Source: Methanobrevibacter sp. (GTDB lineage Archaea; Methanobacteriota; Methanobacteria; Methanobacteriales; Methanobacteriaceae). Taken from it: a DNA stretch of 64,000 nt. Where the stretch lies: positions 1 through 64,000 of the forward strand of contig JAFZMD010000037.1 of the NCBI GenBank assembly GCA_017553445.1, given 5' to 3'. Shown piece after piece: positions 46,932 through 55,880 of the stretch; position 1 is the first letter of the stretch, and each line of letters opens with the position of its first letter. The position numbers were made by a program, and so were the translations under genes. The notes under the pieces are model-generated. The model was not told where the DNA came from. It made no database searches and was given only the letters and a program-made list of their open reading frames with translations.

Positions 46932-47156
46932 ATGATAACTAAAATTTACAGAGTTAAAGGTACTTTTGTAATGGGCGATGAGTTTCATAAATTTGTAAAA
47001 GAATATAAAGCTACCAGTGAAGCGGATATTGAACAAAAGATTTATGAACGTTTCGGAAGCAAACACGGTATCAACAGAAATCAAATTAAAATTTCTGAAA
47101 TCACTGAAATTGCTCCTGAAGATGTTGTCGACCCAATTGTAAAAGAGATTTTATAA
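46932..47156 (+). CDS. rpl18a: 50S ribosomal protein LX/L18Ae
   Basis: A 74-residue protein: ITKIYRVKGTFVMGDEFHKF and EADIEQKIYERFGSKHGINRNQI match the LX/L20A (L18Ae) family of archaeal large subunits. GAGGG lies before the ATG. It sits between eif6 and the prefoldin gene, its usual place in Methanobacteriales. Confidence 0.94.
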   Translation: MITKIYRVKGTFVMGDEFHKFVKEYKATSEADIEQKIYERFGSKHGINRNQIKISEITEIAPEDVVDPIVKEIL

Positions 47157-47177
47157 GACACTTTGCGAGGTGTTATT

Positions 47178-47609
47178 ATGGAAGATCAGCAAAAATTAAA
47201 TGAACTCATTAATGAAATTAATGCATACAATCAGCAAGGTGAGTTAATTCGCCAACAGATTGAATTAATTCAATCTTCTATTGCTGAGGTTGATGCATTA
47301 TCCAACACTTTAGATGATTTGAATGGTGAAAAAGCTATTGAAGCTTTTGTACCTGTGGGTGCTGGTTCTTTCATTAAAGGGGAACTTAAAGATACTGATG
47401 AAATTATTATAAGTATTGGTGCTGGATACGCCATTAAAAAAGATGCTGAAGGTGCTAAAGCAATTATTGCTGGGCAAAGAAAAGATTTGGAAGACAGCTT
47501 AGATAAGATGTTGGCTAATTTACAGCAAGTAACTGATATCATAGCTACTCTTCAAGGTCAAGCTCAACAGATTCAGGCAGCAGCTCAAGGCGGCATAACC
47601 GGTTATTAA
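47178..47609 (+). CDS. pfdA: Prefoldin alpha subunit
   Basis: Prefoldin captures unfolded proteins and passes them to the thermosome. The 143 residues show an N-terminal coiled coil (QQKLNELINEINAYNQQGELI), a central beta-hairpin region (AFVPVGAGSFIKGELKDTDEIIISIGAGYAIKK) and a C-terminal helix. ATG 47178 follows GAGGTG. In relatives the next gene is often ftsY; here two surface-protein genes lie in between. Confidence 0.95.
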   Translation: MEDQQKLNELINEINAYNQQGELIRQQIELIQSSIAEVDALSNTLDDLNGEKAIEAFVPVGAGSFIKGELKDTDEIIISIGAGYAIKKDAEGAKAIIAGQRKDLEDSLDKMLANLQQVTDIIATLQGQAQQIQAAAQGGITGY

Positions 47610-47736
47610 TTACTTATAAACTCTTTTTTTCTTTTTTCATGTTATAAAATTAAATGTTTAATCAATTAATTTTTAACTATTTTTTAGTAATATATTTTTA
47701 TCACTTCATATAGATATTACATAATGGGGTGTTATC

Positions 47737-50088
47737 ATTAAATTTCATTCAAAGTTTTTTATATTTATTATATTAATTGTTTTCTTAACCAGTATTTCAG
47801 TTGTTTCAGCAGATTCATTGAATGATACTGTTGTGGATGAAGTTTCTGAAATTGGTGATATTAGTGAAGTCCCTGAATTTATTGGGGAGGTTAACGAAGT
47901 AAAATACTTTGCTGACGGGGCTCCAAAAAATGGTGTTGAAGAGACATCTGCGGATGATGAATTGATTAATTTAAGTGAATGTAGTTCCATAGTCCTTCAG
48001 GTAAATGATAATGAAGGGGTAATAGCTTTTAGACGTGATGCTACTAATCAGGTAGATATACAGATAAAAAGTGGTGTCTGGGGCGATATTCAATATGTTA
48101 AACAATACAAAGAACCTGATGGGTATTTTGCACATGTTTTTGTAACTTCTAACGGCTGGATTATTGGAAACGGAGGTATAACTGACGGCTCTGTATTTAG
48201 GCAAATTGAAAGTATAGCCTGTGAAATGGTTGTTAATAATCAAATCAATGATGCTTATCTTTCAAGAATCTACAATATCTTGTCTCAATATTCTTTAGGT
48301 CATTTTGTTATTAAAGCTGCCGATGGAACTTATGGTGTTGTTTTTCCTAATTTATATCATACTGGAAAATTGCAGCCGGGCCAATATGTTGTTTGTCCTA
48401 ATGTTTATTCATATTCCCAAAAGGGAAGTTATGATGCTAGTTTAAGTCCCGTTGATGCCGCTATTAGGCTAGGATATACGGATTCTTATGGTGTCAACAG
48501 AAGAAACATTATAACTTATCATTGGAAATTGACCACCACTCCTAATGGTTTATATTGCAGTGTGGATACTTATGCATCAAATGATAACGGTGATGGTGTT
48601 GGCAGATCCACTTGGGGTTTAGCAGATAATATTAATTATTTGGATACAAGTTATGTTTCTAGAGACTCACTTTCTGGAACTCCAAATAAAGTAGGTTTGG
48701 GAACATATGTGTTTGAAAATACTAGGATTGAGATTTTTAAATTACTCAGTCCAATTAGCACAGCTCTTGTCGGCGAAAGTTTCGATGTCAAGTTTCAGGT
48801 AAACTATATTGCAAGATCAAGCCCTACTGTTCGTTTTGCTGTTCCTGATGGGTTTGATTTCAATGGTGCGAGTGTATCTAAAGGATCATATGAGTATGAT
48901 GGAGGGTCCCATGTTGTAACCTGGCATTTAAACGATTGTGATACAAATAATTATATTACACTTTCACTTAAGGCAGTTAAATCCATCCAAACGGATTTAT
49001 TCTTCTCATTGGATAACAATTTTGTCAACAGCGTAAAATTAAATGCAAATCAATATGGTGCTTTGATTTCAACCGCCAATGTTAACAAATATTATAAAGG
49101 TCCTCAAAAATTGGATGTTTGTCTAAAGGACAGCAGCAATCGTCCTATCATTGGTGAAAATGTTGTCATCAAGATTAATGGTAAGAGTTATACAAGACAA
49201 ACTGGCGGCAATGGTGTTGCCTCACTTGGCTTGAATTTAAATGCAGGCAGCTATGTTGCAACTGTAAGTTATAATGGTCGTTTTGGTAGCAGTTCAGCAT
49301 CTGCCAATATTAAAATTTCGGATACAATTTCAGGAAATGATATTGTAAAATTGTATAAGAATGATACTCAATATTATGCCAAGTTTTTAGATACTTCAGG
49401 AAATCCTTTGGCAAATAGGGATGTTTCATTCAATATTAATGGAATCTTTTACACCAGGACAACTGATGGCACTGGTGTTGCCAGATTGAATATTAATTTA
49501 ATTCCTGGTGATTATATTTTAACCGCTATCAATCCGGTAAATGGTGAACAGCACAGCAATAAGGTCAAAGTCTTGACAGTTCTGAGCGATGGACATGACG
49601 TAACTAAATATTATAGAAACGATTCCGTATATTCCGTTAAAGTATTGGATGGAAAGGGCAATCCTTTAGCCAATGCCGATGTCAAATTCAATATTAACGG
49701 CATATTCTATACACGACAAACTAATGATTCAGGTTATGCAAACCTTAACTTGAGATTGCAGCCTGGAAAATATATTGTAACTGCCGATTATAAAGGTTTG
49801 AAATATTCAAACAGGGTAAATATTCTTCCGGTATTGTTTGCAAATGATACTGTCGGCCATACAAATGAGAGCAATTTTAAGGCTAAGTTGATTGACGGGA
49901 AAGGAAATCCTTATCCTAACCAAACTGTAGAATTTAATATAAACGGTGTCAAATATACAAACATTACTGATGGTCAGGGTATGGCTAACTTGTTTGTTGT
50001 TTTACCTGATGGCCAATATATTGTCACTTCATCCTATGATGAATTCAGCATTAGCAATAAAGTTACTATTAAAAATGAAGCTAAATAA
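47737..50088 (+). CDS. Exported Ig-repeat surface protein with an AUU start
   Basis: The signal peptide (KFHSKFFIFIILIVFLTSIS, then VVSADS) is in frame with the long reading frame, but no ATG, GTG or TTG stands before it; an in-frame TAA lies at 47722. The likely start is ATT 47737, 5 bases after GGGGTG. The 783 residues contain an N-terminal globular domain (residues about 60-300, no clear family), a DUF11-like beta domain (FDVKFQVNYIARSSPTVRFAVP), and four Ig-like repeats of about 90 residues with the recurring xFNINGIFYTRxTxxxGxAxLNINL. It is an exported adhesin-like protein. There is no evident C-terminal membrane helix or sorting motif. Confidence 0.82.
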   Translation: MKFHSKFFIFIILIVFLTSISVVSADSLNDTVVDEVSEIGDISEVPEFIGEVNEVKYFADGAPKNGVEETSADDELINLSECSSIVLQVNDNEGVIAFRRDATNQVDIQIKSGVWGDIQYVKQYKEPDGYFAHVFVTSNGWIIGNGGITDGSVFRQIESIACEMVVNNQINDAYLSRIYNILSQYSLGHFVIKAADGTYGVVFPNLYHTGKLQPGQYVVCPNVYSYSQKGSYDASLSPVDAAIRLGYTDSYGVNRRNIITYHWKLTTTPNGLYCSVDTYASNDNGDGVGRSTWGLADNINYLDTSYVSRDSLSGTPNKVGLGTYVFENTRIEIFKLLSPISTALVGESFDVKFQVNYIARSSPTVRFAVPDGFDFNGASVSKGSYEYDGGSHVVTWHLNDCDTNNYITLSLKAVKSIQTDLFFSLDNNFVNSVKLNANQYGALISTANVNKYYKGPQKLDVCLKDSSNRPIIGENVVIKINGKSYTRQTGGNGVASLGLNLNAGSYVATVSYNGRFGSSSASANIKISDTISGNDIVKLYKNDTQYYAKFLDTSGNPLANRDVSFNINGIFYTRTTDGTGVARLNINLIPGDYILTAINPVNGEQHSNKVKVLTVLSDGHDVTKYYRNDSVYSVKVLDGKGNPLANADVKFNINGIFYTRQTNDSGYANLNLRLQPGKYIVTADYKGLKYSNRVNILPVLFANDTVGHTNESNFKAKLIDGKGNPYPNQTVEFNINGVKYTNITDGQGMANLFVVLPDGQYIVTSSYDEFSISNKVTIKNEAK

Positions 50089-50103
50089 CTTCATTTTAAT
50101 ATT
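50072..50103 (+). terminator. Hairpin spanning the stop codon between the two surface genes
   Basis: AAAATGAAG at 50072-50080 and CTTCATTTT at 50089-50097 form a perfect 9-bp stem with the TAA stop in the loop. AT-rich sequence follows. It probably separates transcription of the two genes. Confidence 0.5.
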
Positions 50104-50140
50104 ATTTAATAATTTATGATTAAATATAGGAGGTTTTATT

Positions 50141-52927
50141 ATTCGAAAATATTTTTCATTTCTTTTAATCGTGCTTTTATTCCTGAGCATGTCTTTGGTT
50201 TGCGCTGAGGATAATGCCACTGCATCTTTAGAAGAGGTTAATATAGATGCAAAAGATATATCTATGCATTATAAAAACGGAGAGCGCCTGAGTGCCGAGT
50301 TATTGGACTTGAATGATACTCCATTGCCTGATTGCAATTTAACGTTTAATATCAATGATCAAAATTACACAAGAACTACTGGCAATGATGGAAAAGCTTC
50401 AATAGCCATTAATCTGATTCCAGGAACATATCTGGCCAATATTTATTTTTTAGGCAACAGTCAATTTTTGCCTTCAAACAAATCTGTTAACGTAACCGTA
50501 TTGCCTACCATAGAGGGCAGTGACTTGGTCAAATATTATAAAAATAATTCACAGTATTATGCCACATTTTATGACGGTTCTGGGGAAGTATTGGACAATG
50601 AAAATGTAACATTCAATATCAATGGTGTCTTTTATACTCGCCAAACCAATCAAAATGGTGTTGCTAGGTTAAATATTAATTTGAACTCTGGAAATTACAT
50701 ACTGACTGCTTATAATCCTGTTGATGGATATTCATTTTCAAACAATATTAAAGTACTTCCAACAATTAACGGTACTAATCTAAAAAAGATTTATCGCGAT
50801 AATCATCAATATTGGGTGACTCTTAGAGATTTTAAAGGAAATCCAATATCATATGCTAGTGTTGAATTTAATGTGAATGGTGTTTTCTATACTCGTCAGG
50901 CCGACAAATATGGAAATGCCAGGCTCAATATTAATTTGGGTGATGGAAAATATATAATAAGTGCAAAAAATAAGCTTACTGGAGAGTTAGCTTCTAATAA
51001 TATTGTAGTCAGTGCCAATTCAGATACTAAATTGACTACGAAAAATTATGTTTTCAAGTTGAGTGATGATGATACGATTGAAGCCAAATTAACCAATAAA
51101 TTGAATTATGGGGTAAGTGGTGAAGTAATAGACTTAACTATTGGAGATAAAAAATATTCCGCCACAACCGATGATGATGGTATAGCCAGTTTCTATTTGA
51201 ATTTGGCTCAGGGCAATTATTCATTAAACTTCAATCATAAAGCCAATTCGATTTATGGTGCTTCATCAGCTAAATCTACTGTAGAAACTTATGATGGTGT
51301 TAAAGTAAATCTGAAGTGTTCTGATGAAGTAGTTATTAAGGATAGGGTTATTGGTGGCAACTATTATGAAGTCAAGCTTTATAATGAGAACAACAAAGCA
51401 TTTTCAAATCAAACAGTTTATATGAAATTGGGTTCCAAAATCTATTCTAATGTAACTGATGCTAATGGAGTAGCTAAATTTAAAATAGATGCGCCTGATG
51501 GAGTTTATAGTGCCAAAATATTTTATAATGGAACAGGATATAAATTTAGCCAGAAGATTCAACAGATTACCTTGCTTGAAAGTAGTCAAACTACATTGTT
51601 CCCATTGACATCCAGTGTAACTGAAGGCTGTGGCGAAAAGTTATATGTTAGCTTATCTGCATCTTCCATTATATTATCCAAAAAAGATGTAATCTTTGAA
51701 ATCAATGGAAGAAATTATACTAAAAAAACTAATGAGCAAGGTGTTGCCAACATAACTATCAACTTAAATCCGGGTACTTATGACATCAAGTACTATTATC
51801 TTGGAGACGGCACTTTTGACAGCTGCTTTAATTCATCAAAGTTAGTTGTAAAGCCGAGGATTCAAACAAAATTGGATGTTATTTCCGGTTCAACTTTCCA
51901 TAAGAATTCGGGAATTACTTTTGATATTCAATTGGTGGGAGATAAGGTATTGGCAGGTAAAGAGATAACAGTTAAGATAGGTTCAAAATCATATAGTCAA
52001 ATCACAGATTCAAACGGTGTTGTTCATTTGAATATTAATGACATTGGTGAAGGGAATTATGTTGCAGAGTATTCATTTGCAGGAGATAAGGTTTATGGTC
52101 CTTCCAAAGGTGCTGTAACTTTATCAATTACTCCAGAAATTCCATATGGTTATGGGTACTGGTTGTTATATTCAAATATGTATGATGTGGACTTAGCCAG
52201 TTTGGCTTCACAGGGAACAAGACACATTTTCTTGCATTGTTATGCCGTAACTGCATATGGTGAAGATGCCGTTTCTTCATGGGCAAGACAAGCAAATAAT
52301 TATGGAATTAGGGTACATCTTTGGATGCAGATTGCTTACGATGGCAGCTGGCACGGTATTGGAAATAAGGATGGATCATATAATTATGATCTTATTAACT
52401 CTAAAGTAAGTGAAGCCAGATATTATGCAAGCATTCCTGGCATAGGTGGAGTTCACTTTGACTATTTAAGATTTGGTGGAACAGCATATAAATTCCCTAC
52501 CGCTGCTGAATCTATAAATTACTTTGTAAAAACTGCAGTTTCAGCAATAAAGTCAGTTAATCCTGATTGTTTGGTGTCTGCTGCTTTAATGCCTGAACCA
52601 GATAGAATGCTTTATTATGATGGTCAGGATTATGCAACCTTATCCAGATATCTGGATGCCGTTCTTCCTATGGTCTATAAGGGAAATTACCATCAGGACA
52701 CTGCATGGATTCAAAGTATGACAAAATGGTTTGTAGATAATTCCAATGGTGCAGAAGTCTGGACGGGCCTTCAGGCTTACAGGTCTGATGATGATGTTAC
52801 AAGACTGTCTGTTTCCGAACTGAGTGGTGATGCACAGGCAGCTTTAAATGCTGGTGCCAGAGGTGTTGTAATGTTCAGGTGGGGTGTAACCAACTTCATC
52901 AATTTCAACAGTTTGAAAGTGCACTAA
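50141..52927 (+). CDS. Exported Ig-repeat protein with C-terminal glycosidase-like barrel; AUU start
   Basis: The signal peptide (RKYFSFLLIVLLFLSMSLVC) is again in frame without an ATG before it. GGAGG at 50129-50133 is followed by ATT 50138 and ATT 50141; the latter gives the best spacing. GTG 50171 would cut the signal peptide in half. About 928 residues: six or seven Ig-like repeats (VEFNVNGVFYTRQADKYGNA) up to residue 650, and then a domain of about 270 residues reading YGYGYWLLYSNMYDVDLASL, HIFLHCYAVTAYG, GIRVHLWMQIAYDGSW, GVHFDYLRFGG and ARGVVMFRWGVTNF. That pattern fits a TIM-barrel glycoside-hydrolase-like fold, with Asp in HFDYLR as a candidate acid. The target could be a wall or host glycan. 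The repeats are close to those of the preceding gene. Confidence 0.82.
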   Translation: MRKYFSFLLIVLLFLSMSLVCAEDNATASLEEVNIDAKDISMHYKNGERLSAELLDLNDTPLPDCNLTFNINDQNYTRTTGNDGKASIAINLIPGTYLANIYFLGNSQFLPSNKSVNVTVLPTIEGSDLVKYYKNNSQYYATFYDGSGEVLDNENVTFNINGVFYTRQTNQNGVARLNINLNSGNYILTAYNPVDGYSFSNNIKVLPTINGTNLKKIYRDNHQYWVTLRDFKGNPISYASVEFNVNGVFYTRQADKYGNARLNINLGDGKYIISAKNKLTGELASNNIVVSANSDTKLTTKNYVFKLSDDDTIEAKLTNKLNYGVSGEVIDLTIGDKKYSATTDDDGIASFYLNLAQGNYSLNFNHKANSIYGASSAKSTVETYDGVKVNLKCSDEVVIKDRVIGGNYYEVKLYNENNKAFSNQTVYMKLGSKIYSNVTDANGVAKFKIDAPDGVYSAKIFYNGTGYKFSQKIQQITLLESSQTTLFPLTSSVTEGCGEKLYVSLSASSIILSKKDVIFEINGRNYTKKTNEQGVANITINLNPGTYDIKYYYLGDGTFDSCFNSSKLVVKPRIQTKLDVISGSTFHKNSGITFDIQLVGDKVLAGKEITVKIGSKSYSQITDSNGVVHLNINDIGEGNYVAEYSFAGDKVYGPSKGAVTLSITPEIPYGYGYWLLYSNMYDVDLASLASQGTRHIFLHCYAVTAYGEDAVSSWARQANNYGIRVHLWMQIAYDGSWHGIGNKDGSYNYDLINSKVSEARYYASIPGIGGVHFDYLRFGGTAYKFPTAAESINYFVKTAVSAIKSVNPDCLVSAALMPEPDRMLYYDGQDYATLSRYLDAVLPMVYKGNYHQDTAWIQSMTKWFVDNSNGAEVWTGLQAYRSDDDVTRLSVSELSGDAQAALNAGARGVVMFRWGVTNFINFNSLKVH

Positions 52928-52935
52928 TCTAGATG

Positions 52936-52997
52936 AACTAATTTAAATTTTGTATTTTAAAATTAGTTATTGATTTAACTAATTTTTATTTTTATTA
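52936..52997 (+). terminator. Hairpin and T-rich tract after the second surface gene
   Basis: AACTAATTT at 52936-52944 is complementary to AAATTAGTT at 52960-52968. Several T-runs follow. Confidence 0.45.
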
Positions 52998-53163
52998 TTT
53001 TTATATTTTCAATAAGTTTTACCATAATTATTGGGGCTATTTTTCATTTAATTCATTTTATTTTGGGCATGGTTTTGAAAATTAAATTTCTTTTAAATAC
53101 TATAAAAAATATAAATAAGTTATAATTAAACTCTTTTAAAAAAACTAAAAGGTTGGGTTAATT

Positions 53164-54786
53164 TTGTTTGAATCATTAAAAAAGAAATTGTCACGTACAA
53201 GTGATAAATTGGAAGAGGAAATCATCGAAGAAGCAAAAGAGGAAGACAACCTTCAGGAAGAAGAAGGTAAAAAACGTTCATTTTTCTCATTTGGCCGTAA
53301 AAAAAATAAAGATGAGTCTAACTTAATAGAATCTGGCGAAGATGAGGTTGAAGAGGAGCCTAAGGAGGAGAAGAAGTCTCGTTTTTGGTCCAGGTCTAAA
53401 AGTTCTGATGAAGAGGAATCTGTTGATGATGTTGAAGAGGAAACTCCTGTAGATGATAAAGTTTCTGAAGAGGAACCTATAGAAGAGGAATCTGTTGATG
53501 ATGTTGAAGAGGAAATTCCTGTAGAGGATGAGGTTGTAGAAGAGCCTAAGGAGGAGAAGAAGTCTCGTTTTTGGTCCAGGTCTAAAAGTTCTGATGAGGA
53601 TGAATCTGTTGATGATGAGGTTGAAGAGGAGCCTAAGGAGGAGAAGAAGTCTCGTTTTTGGTCCAGGTCTAAAAGTTCTGATGAAGAGGAATTTGAGGAT
53701 GATGAGGTTGAAGAGGAGCCTAAGGAGGAGAAGAAGTCTCGTTTTTGGTCCAGGTCTAAAAGTTCTGATGAAGAGGAATTTGAGGATGAAGTTTCCGAAG
53801 ATGAAAGCGAGGAAGAAAGTGAAGAAAAATCTCACTTCTGGTCTAGAAACAAAAACAAAGATGAAGATGATTCTCCTGAAGGAAAAGGCGGATTGTTTTC
53901 ATTTGTTCGTGAAAAAACAATCTCCGAAAAGCATGTAGAAGACACATTATGGGAACTTGAAATGGGTCTTTTAGAAGGGGATGTGGCAATGGAAGTGGCC
54001 ACTGCGGTTGTTGATTCTGTAAAAGATGATCTTGTCGGTCGTAAAATCAAAAGAAGCAGCGACATTACGGAATACACATATAATGCTTTAAGAAATGCAG
54101 TTGCAGAAATCATTGATATCCCGGGCAAATCAATGACTGAAATGATTGAAGAGAAAAAGGCTCGGGGAGAACCGTTGGTAGTGATGTTTGTCGGTATAAA
54201 CGGGACTGGAAAAACAACAACCATAGGTAAACTGGCCAATTATTACTTGAAAAAAGGTTATACTCCAGTCATTGCGGCTTCAGATACCTTCCGTGCAGGA
54301 GCTATTGAACAGGTTACTCATCATGCAGACAATGTTGGAGTTAAAATCATAAAGCACCAAAAAGGATCAGATCCTGCAGCTGTTGCTTATGATGCAGTTG
54401 AACATGCTAAGGCTCAAGGAAAAGAATTGGTCTTAATCGATACTGCTGGAAGAATGCAAACCAATACAAATCTTATGGATGAAATGAAAAAAATCAAAAG
54501 GGTTTCAAATCCTGATTTAGTCATTTTCGTTGGAGATGCGCTTACCGGAAACGATGCAACTCAGCAAGCAGTTAAATTTAATGAAGCTATTGATATTGAT
54601 GGTGTAATATTGACTAAAGCAGATGCAGACAGTAAGGGCGGAGCATCCCTATCAATCGGTTATGTAATTAAAAAACCAATCATGTTTTTAGGTGTTGGTC
54701 AAGGTTACGATGATATTAAAGAATATGACGCTGAATGGATGTTGAATCAGTTGTTCAGTGAGGACGAAGCTACAATCGAGGAATGA
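53164..54786 (+). CDS. ftsY: Signal recognition particle receptor FtsY
   Basis: FtsY docks SRP-bound ribosomes at the membrane. The C-terminal 300 residues form the NG domain: GINGTGKTTTIGKLANYYLK (P-loop), ASDTFRAGAIEQVTHHA, DTAGRMQTNTNLMDEMKK, TKADADSKGGASLSIGY and GVGQGYDDIKEYD. The N-terminal 220 residues are an acidic linker made of repeats (EEEPKEEKKSRFWSRSKSSD), four near-identical copies. The family's usual length is 300-400, so the linker is unusually large. TTG 53164 is the start; GGTTGGG lies upstream. CapA follows with overlap of the untranslated start. Confidence 0.95.
   Translation: MFESLKKKLSRTSDKLEEEIIEEAKEEDNLQEEEGKKRSFFSFGRKKNKDESNLIESGEDEVEEEPKEEKKSRFWSRSKSSDEEESVDDVEEETPVDDKVSEEEPIEEESVDDVEEEIPVEDEVVEEPKEEKKSRFWSRSKSSDEDESVDDEVEEEPKEEKKSRFWSRSKSSDEEEFEDDEVEEEPKEEKKSRFWSRSKSSDEEEFEDEVSEDESEEESEEKSHFWSRNKNKDEDDSPEGKGGLFSFVREKTISEKHVEDTLWELEMGLLEGDVAMEVATAVVDSVKDDLVGRKIKRSSDITEYTYNALRNAVAEIIDIPGKSMTEMIEEKKARGEPLVVMFVGINGTGKTTTIGKLANYYLKKGYTPVIAASDTFRAGAIEQVTHHADNVGVKIIKHQKGSDPAAVAYDAVEHAKAQGKELVLIDTAGRMQTNTNLMDEMKKIKRVSNPDLVIFVGDALTGNDATQQAVKFNEAIDIDGVILTKADADSKGGASLSIGYVIKKPIMFLGVGQGYDDIKEYDAEWMLNQLFSEDEATIEE
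53343..53790 (+). repeat. Near-identical DNA repeats in the ftsY linker
   Basis: A block of about 65-70 bases starting GAGGAGCCTAAGGAGGAGAA and ending near TCTAAAAGTTCTGATG occurs four times (about 53355, 53543, 53631 and 53717). A second block starting GAGGAATCTGTTGATGATGT occurs twice (about 53414 and 53486). Synonymous positions are nearly identical, which indicates recent duplication or recombination-driven homogenisation. Confidence 0.8.
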
Positions 54787-54788
54787 TT

Positions 54789-55871
54789 ATGAATTTTAGA
54801 ATGTTTTCATTTATTCTTGTAGTTGTTTTGGCTGTTTTGATGTTAATAGCAACGACTGCAACGATTTTTACAGATGGTAATGGACCAAGTTTGGCTCAAG
54901 CAAAAGACGATGTTTCAATAGCTGTCACTGGTGATGTCATGTTTGCACGTAACATGGAAGGTGTCTTAAGTTTGGGTTCCTCTCCATTTGCAGGTGTTTC
55001 AAATGTAACTTCAAATGTTGATTTACTAATAATTAACTTTGAAAATGCAGCTACAAACTCTGAAAGTGCGGTTAAAGGAGATGTTCCTCTAAAATGTAGT
55101 CCGCAATATGTGCCTCTTGCAAAGGCAAATAACAATACTATTGCAACCCTTGCAAATAACCATGTATGTGACTATGGATTTACTGGAATGCGCGATACTA
55201 TTAAATACCTTAACGATGCAGGCATTGTTCCAATGGGTGCCGGTGAAAATGAAAGTGACGCTCACAAGGCAGTTACTCAAAATATCAACAATAGGGACAT
55301 AACGGTATTGAATTATATGGATTCAAACAATTTTGCAGAATATGACTACCAGTCACTGCCTTATGCTAATGCTTCATCTCCAGGATATTCCGCATATAAT
55401 TCTGCTGATGCAAAAAAACAAATTGAAGAAGCTCGTGGCAATGGTTCTGATTTTATTATGGTTTCAATGCATTTTGGAAATGAATATTCAATGTCCCCTA
55501 ATACTGATCAGGAAAAAATAGCCCACGAATTAATTGATTATGGTGCGGATATTGTTGTGGGAGCACATCCTCATGTGCCTCAGGGAGTTGAAATGTATAA
55601 AGGAAAACCAATCTGTTACAGTTTAGGTAACTTCATGTTCGATTTGGGAACTGAATCTACTTTAAATGATTATATGATTAAAATAGATCTGGTTAATGAT
55701 ACTGGTGTGTTAACTCTCTATCCGGTTAATATTAATGGGTATTTGCCATACTTCATGAGTCCTGAAGACGGTAAAACATTTTTACAGAATCTGTCTCCTC
55801 AATGTAAGCAATTAAACATTACTGATGATGGAACAGGAAAATTAACTTTCAATTTAACAGAGGATAAATAA
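54789..55871 (+). CDS. CapA-family (poly-gamma-glutamate synthesis-like) metallophosphatase protein
   Basis: The 360-residue protein starts with a membrane helix (FSFILVVVLAVLMLIATTAT) and has a PGA_cap domain: ISVTGDVMFARNME-like start (here IAVTGDVMFARNME), INFENAAT, LANNHVCDYGFTGM and GAHPHVPQGVEMYKGKP. Family members are calcineurin-like phosphoesterases, some required for poly-gamma-glutamate capsule formation. Here an envelope role is likely but not proven. ATG 54789 is 6 bases after GAGGA; ATG 54783 overlaps the ftsY stop. It is likely co-expressed with ftsY. Confidence 0.88.
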   Translation: MNFRMFSFILVVVLAVLMLIATTATIFTDGNGPSLAQAKDDVSIAVTGDVMFARNMEGVLSLGSSPFAGVSNVTSNVDLLIINFENAATNSESAVKGDVPLKCSPQYVPLAKANNNTIATLANNHVCDYGFTGMRDTIKYLNDAGIVPMGAGENESDAHKAVTQNINNRDITVLNYMDSNNFAEYDYQSLPYANASSPGYSAYNSADAKKQIEEARGNGSDFIMVSMHFGNEYSMSPNTDQEKIAHELIDYGADIVVGAHPHVPQGVEMYKGKPICYSLGNFMFDLGTESTLNDYMIKIDLVNDTGVLTLYPVNINGYLPYFMSPEDGKTFLQNLSPQCKQLNITDDGTGKLTFNLTEDK

Positions 55872-55880
55872 TCCTTTGTT

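Noticed and set aside
53343-53790. Repeated blocks considered as a CRISPR array
   Set aside because: The repeats are in frame within ftsY, vary in spacing and encode protein; there are no unique spacers or cas genes.
53323-53835. A basic, Leu/Arg-rich repeated frame opposite the ftsY linker
   Set aside because: It is the antisense shadow of the acidic repeats; no start signal.
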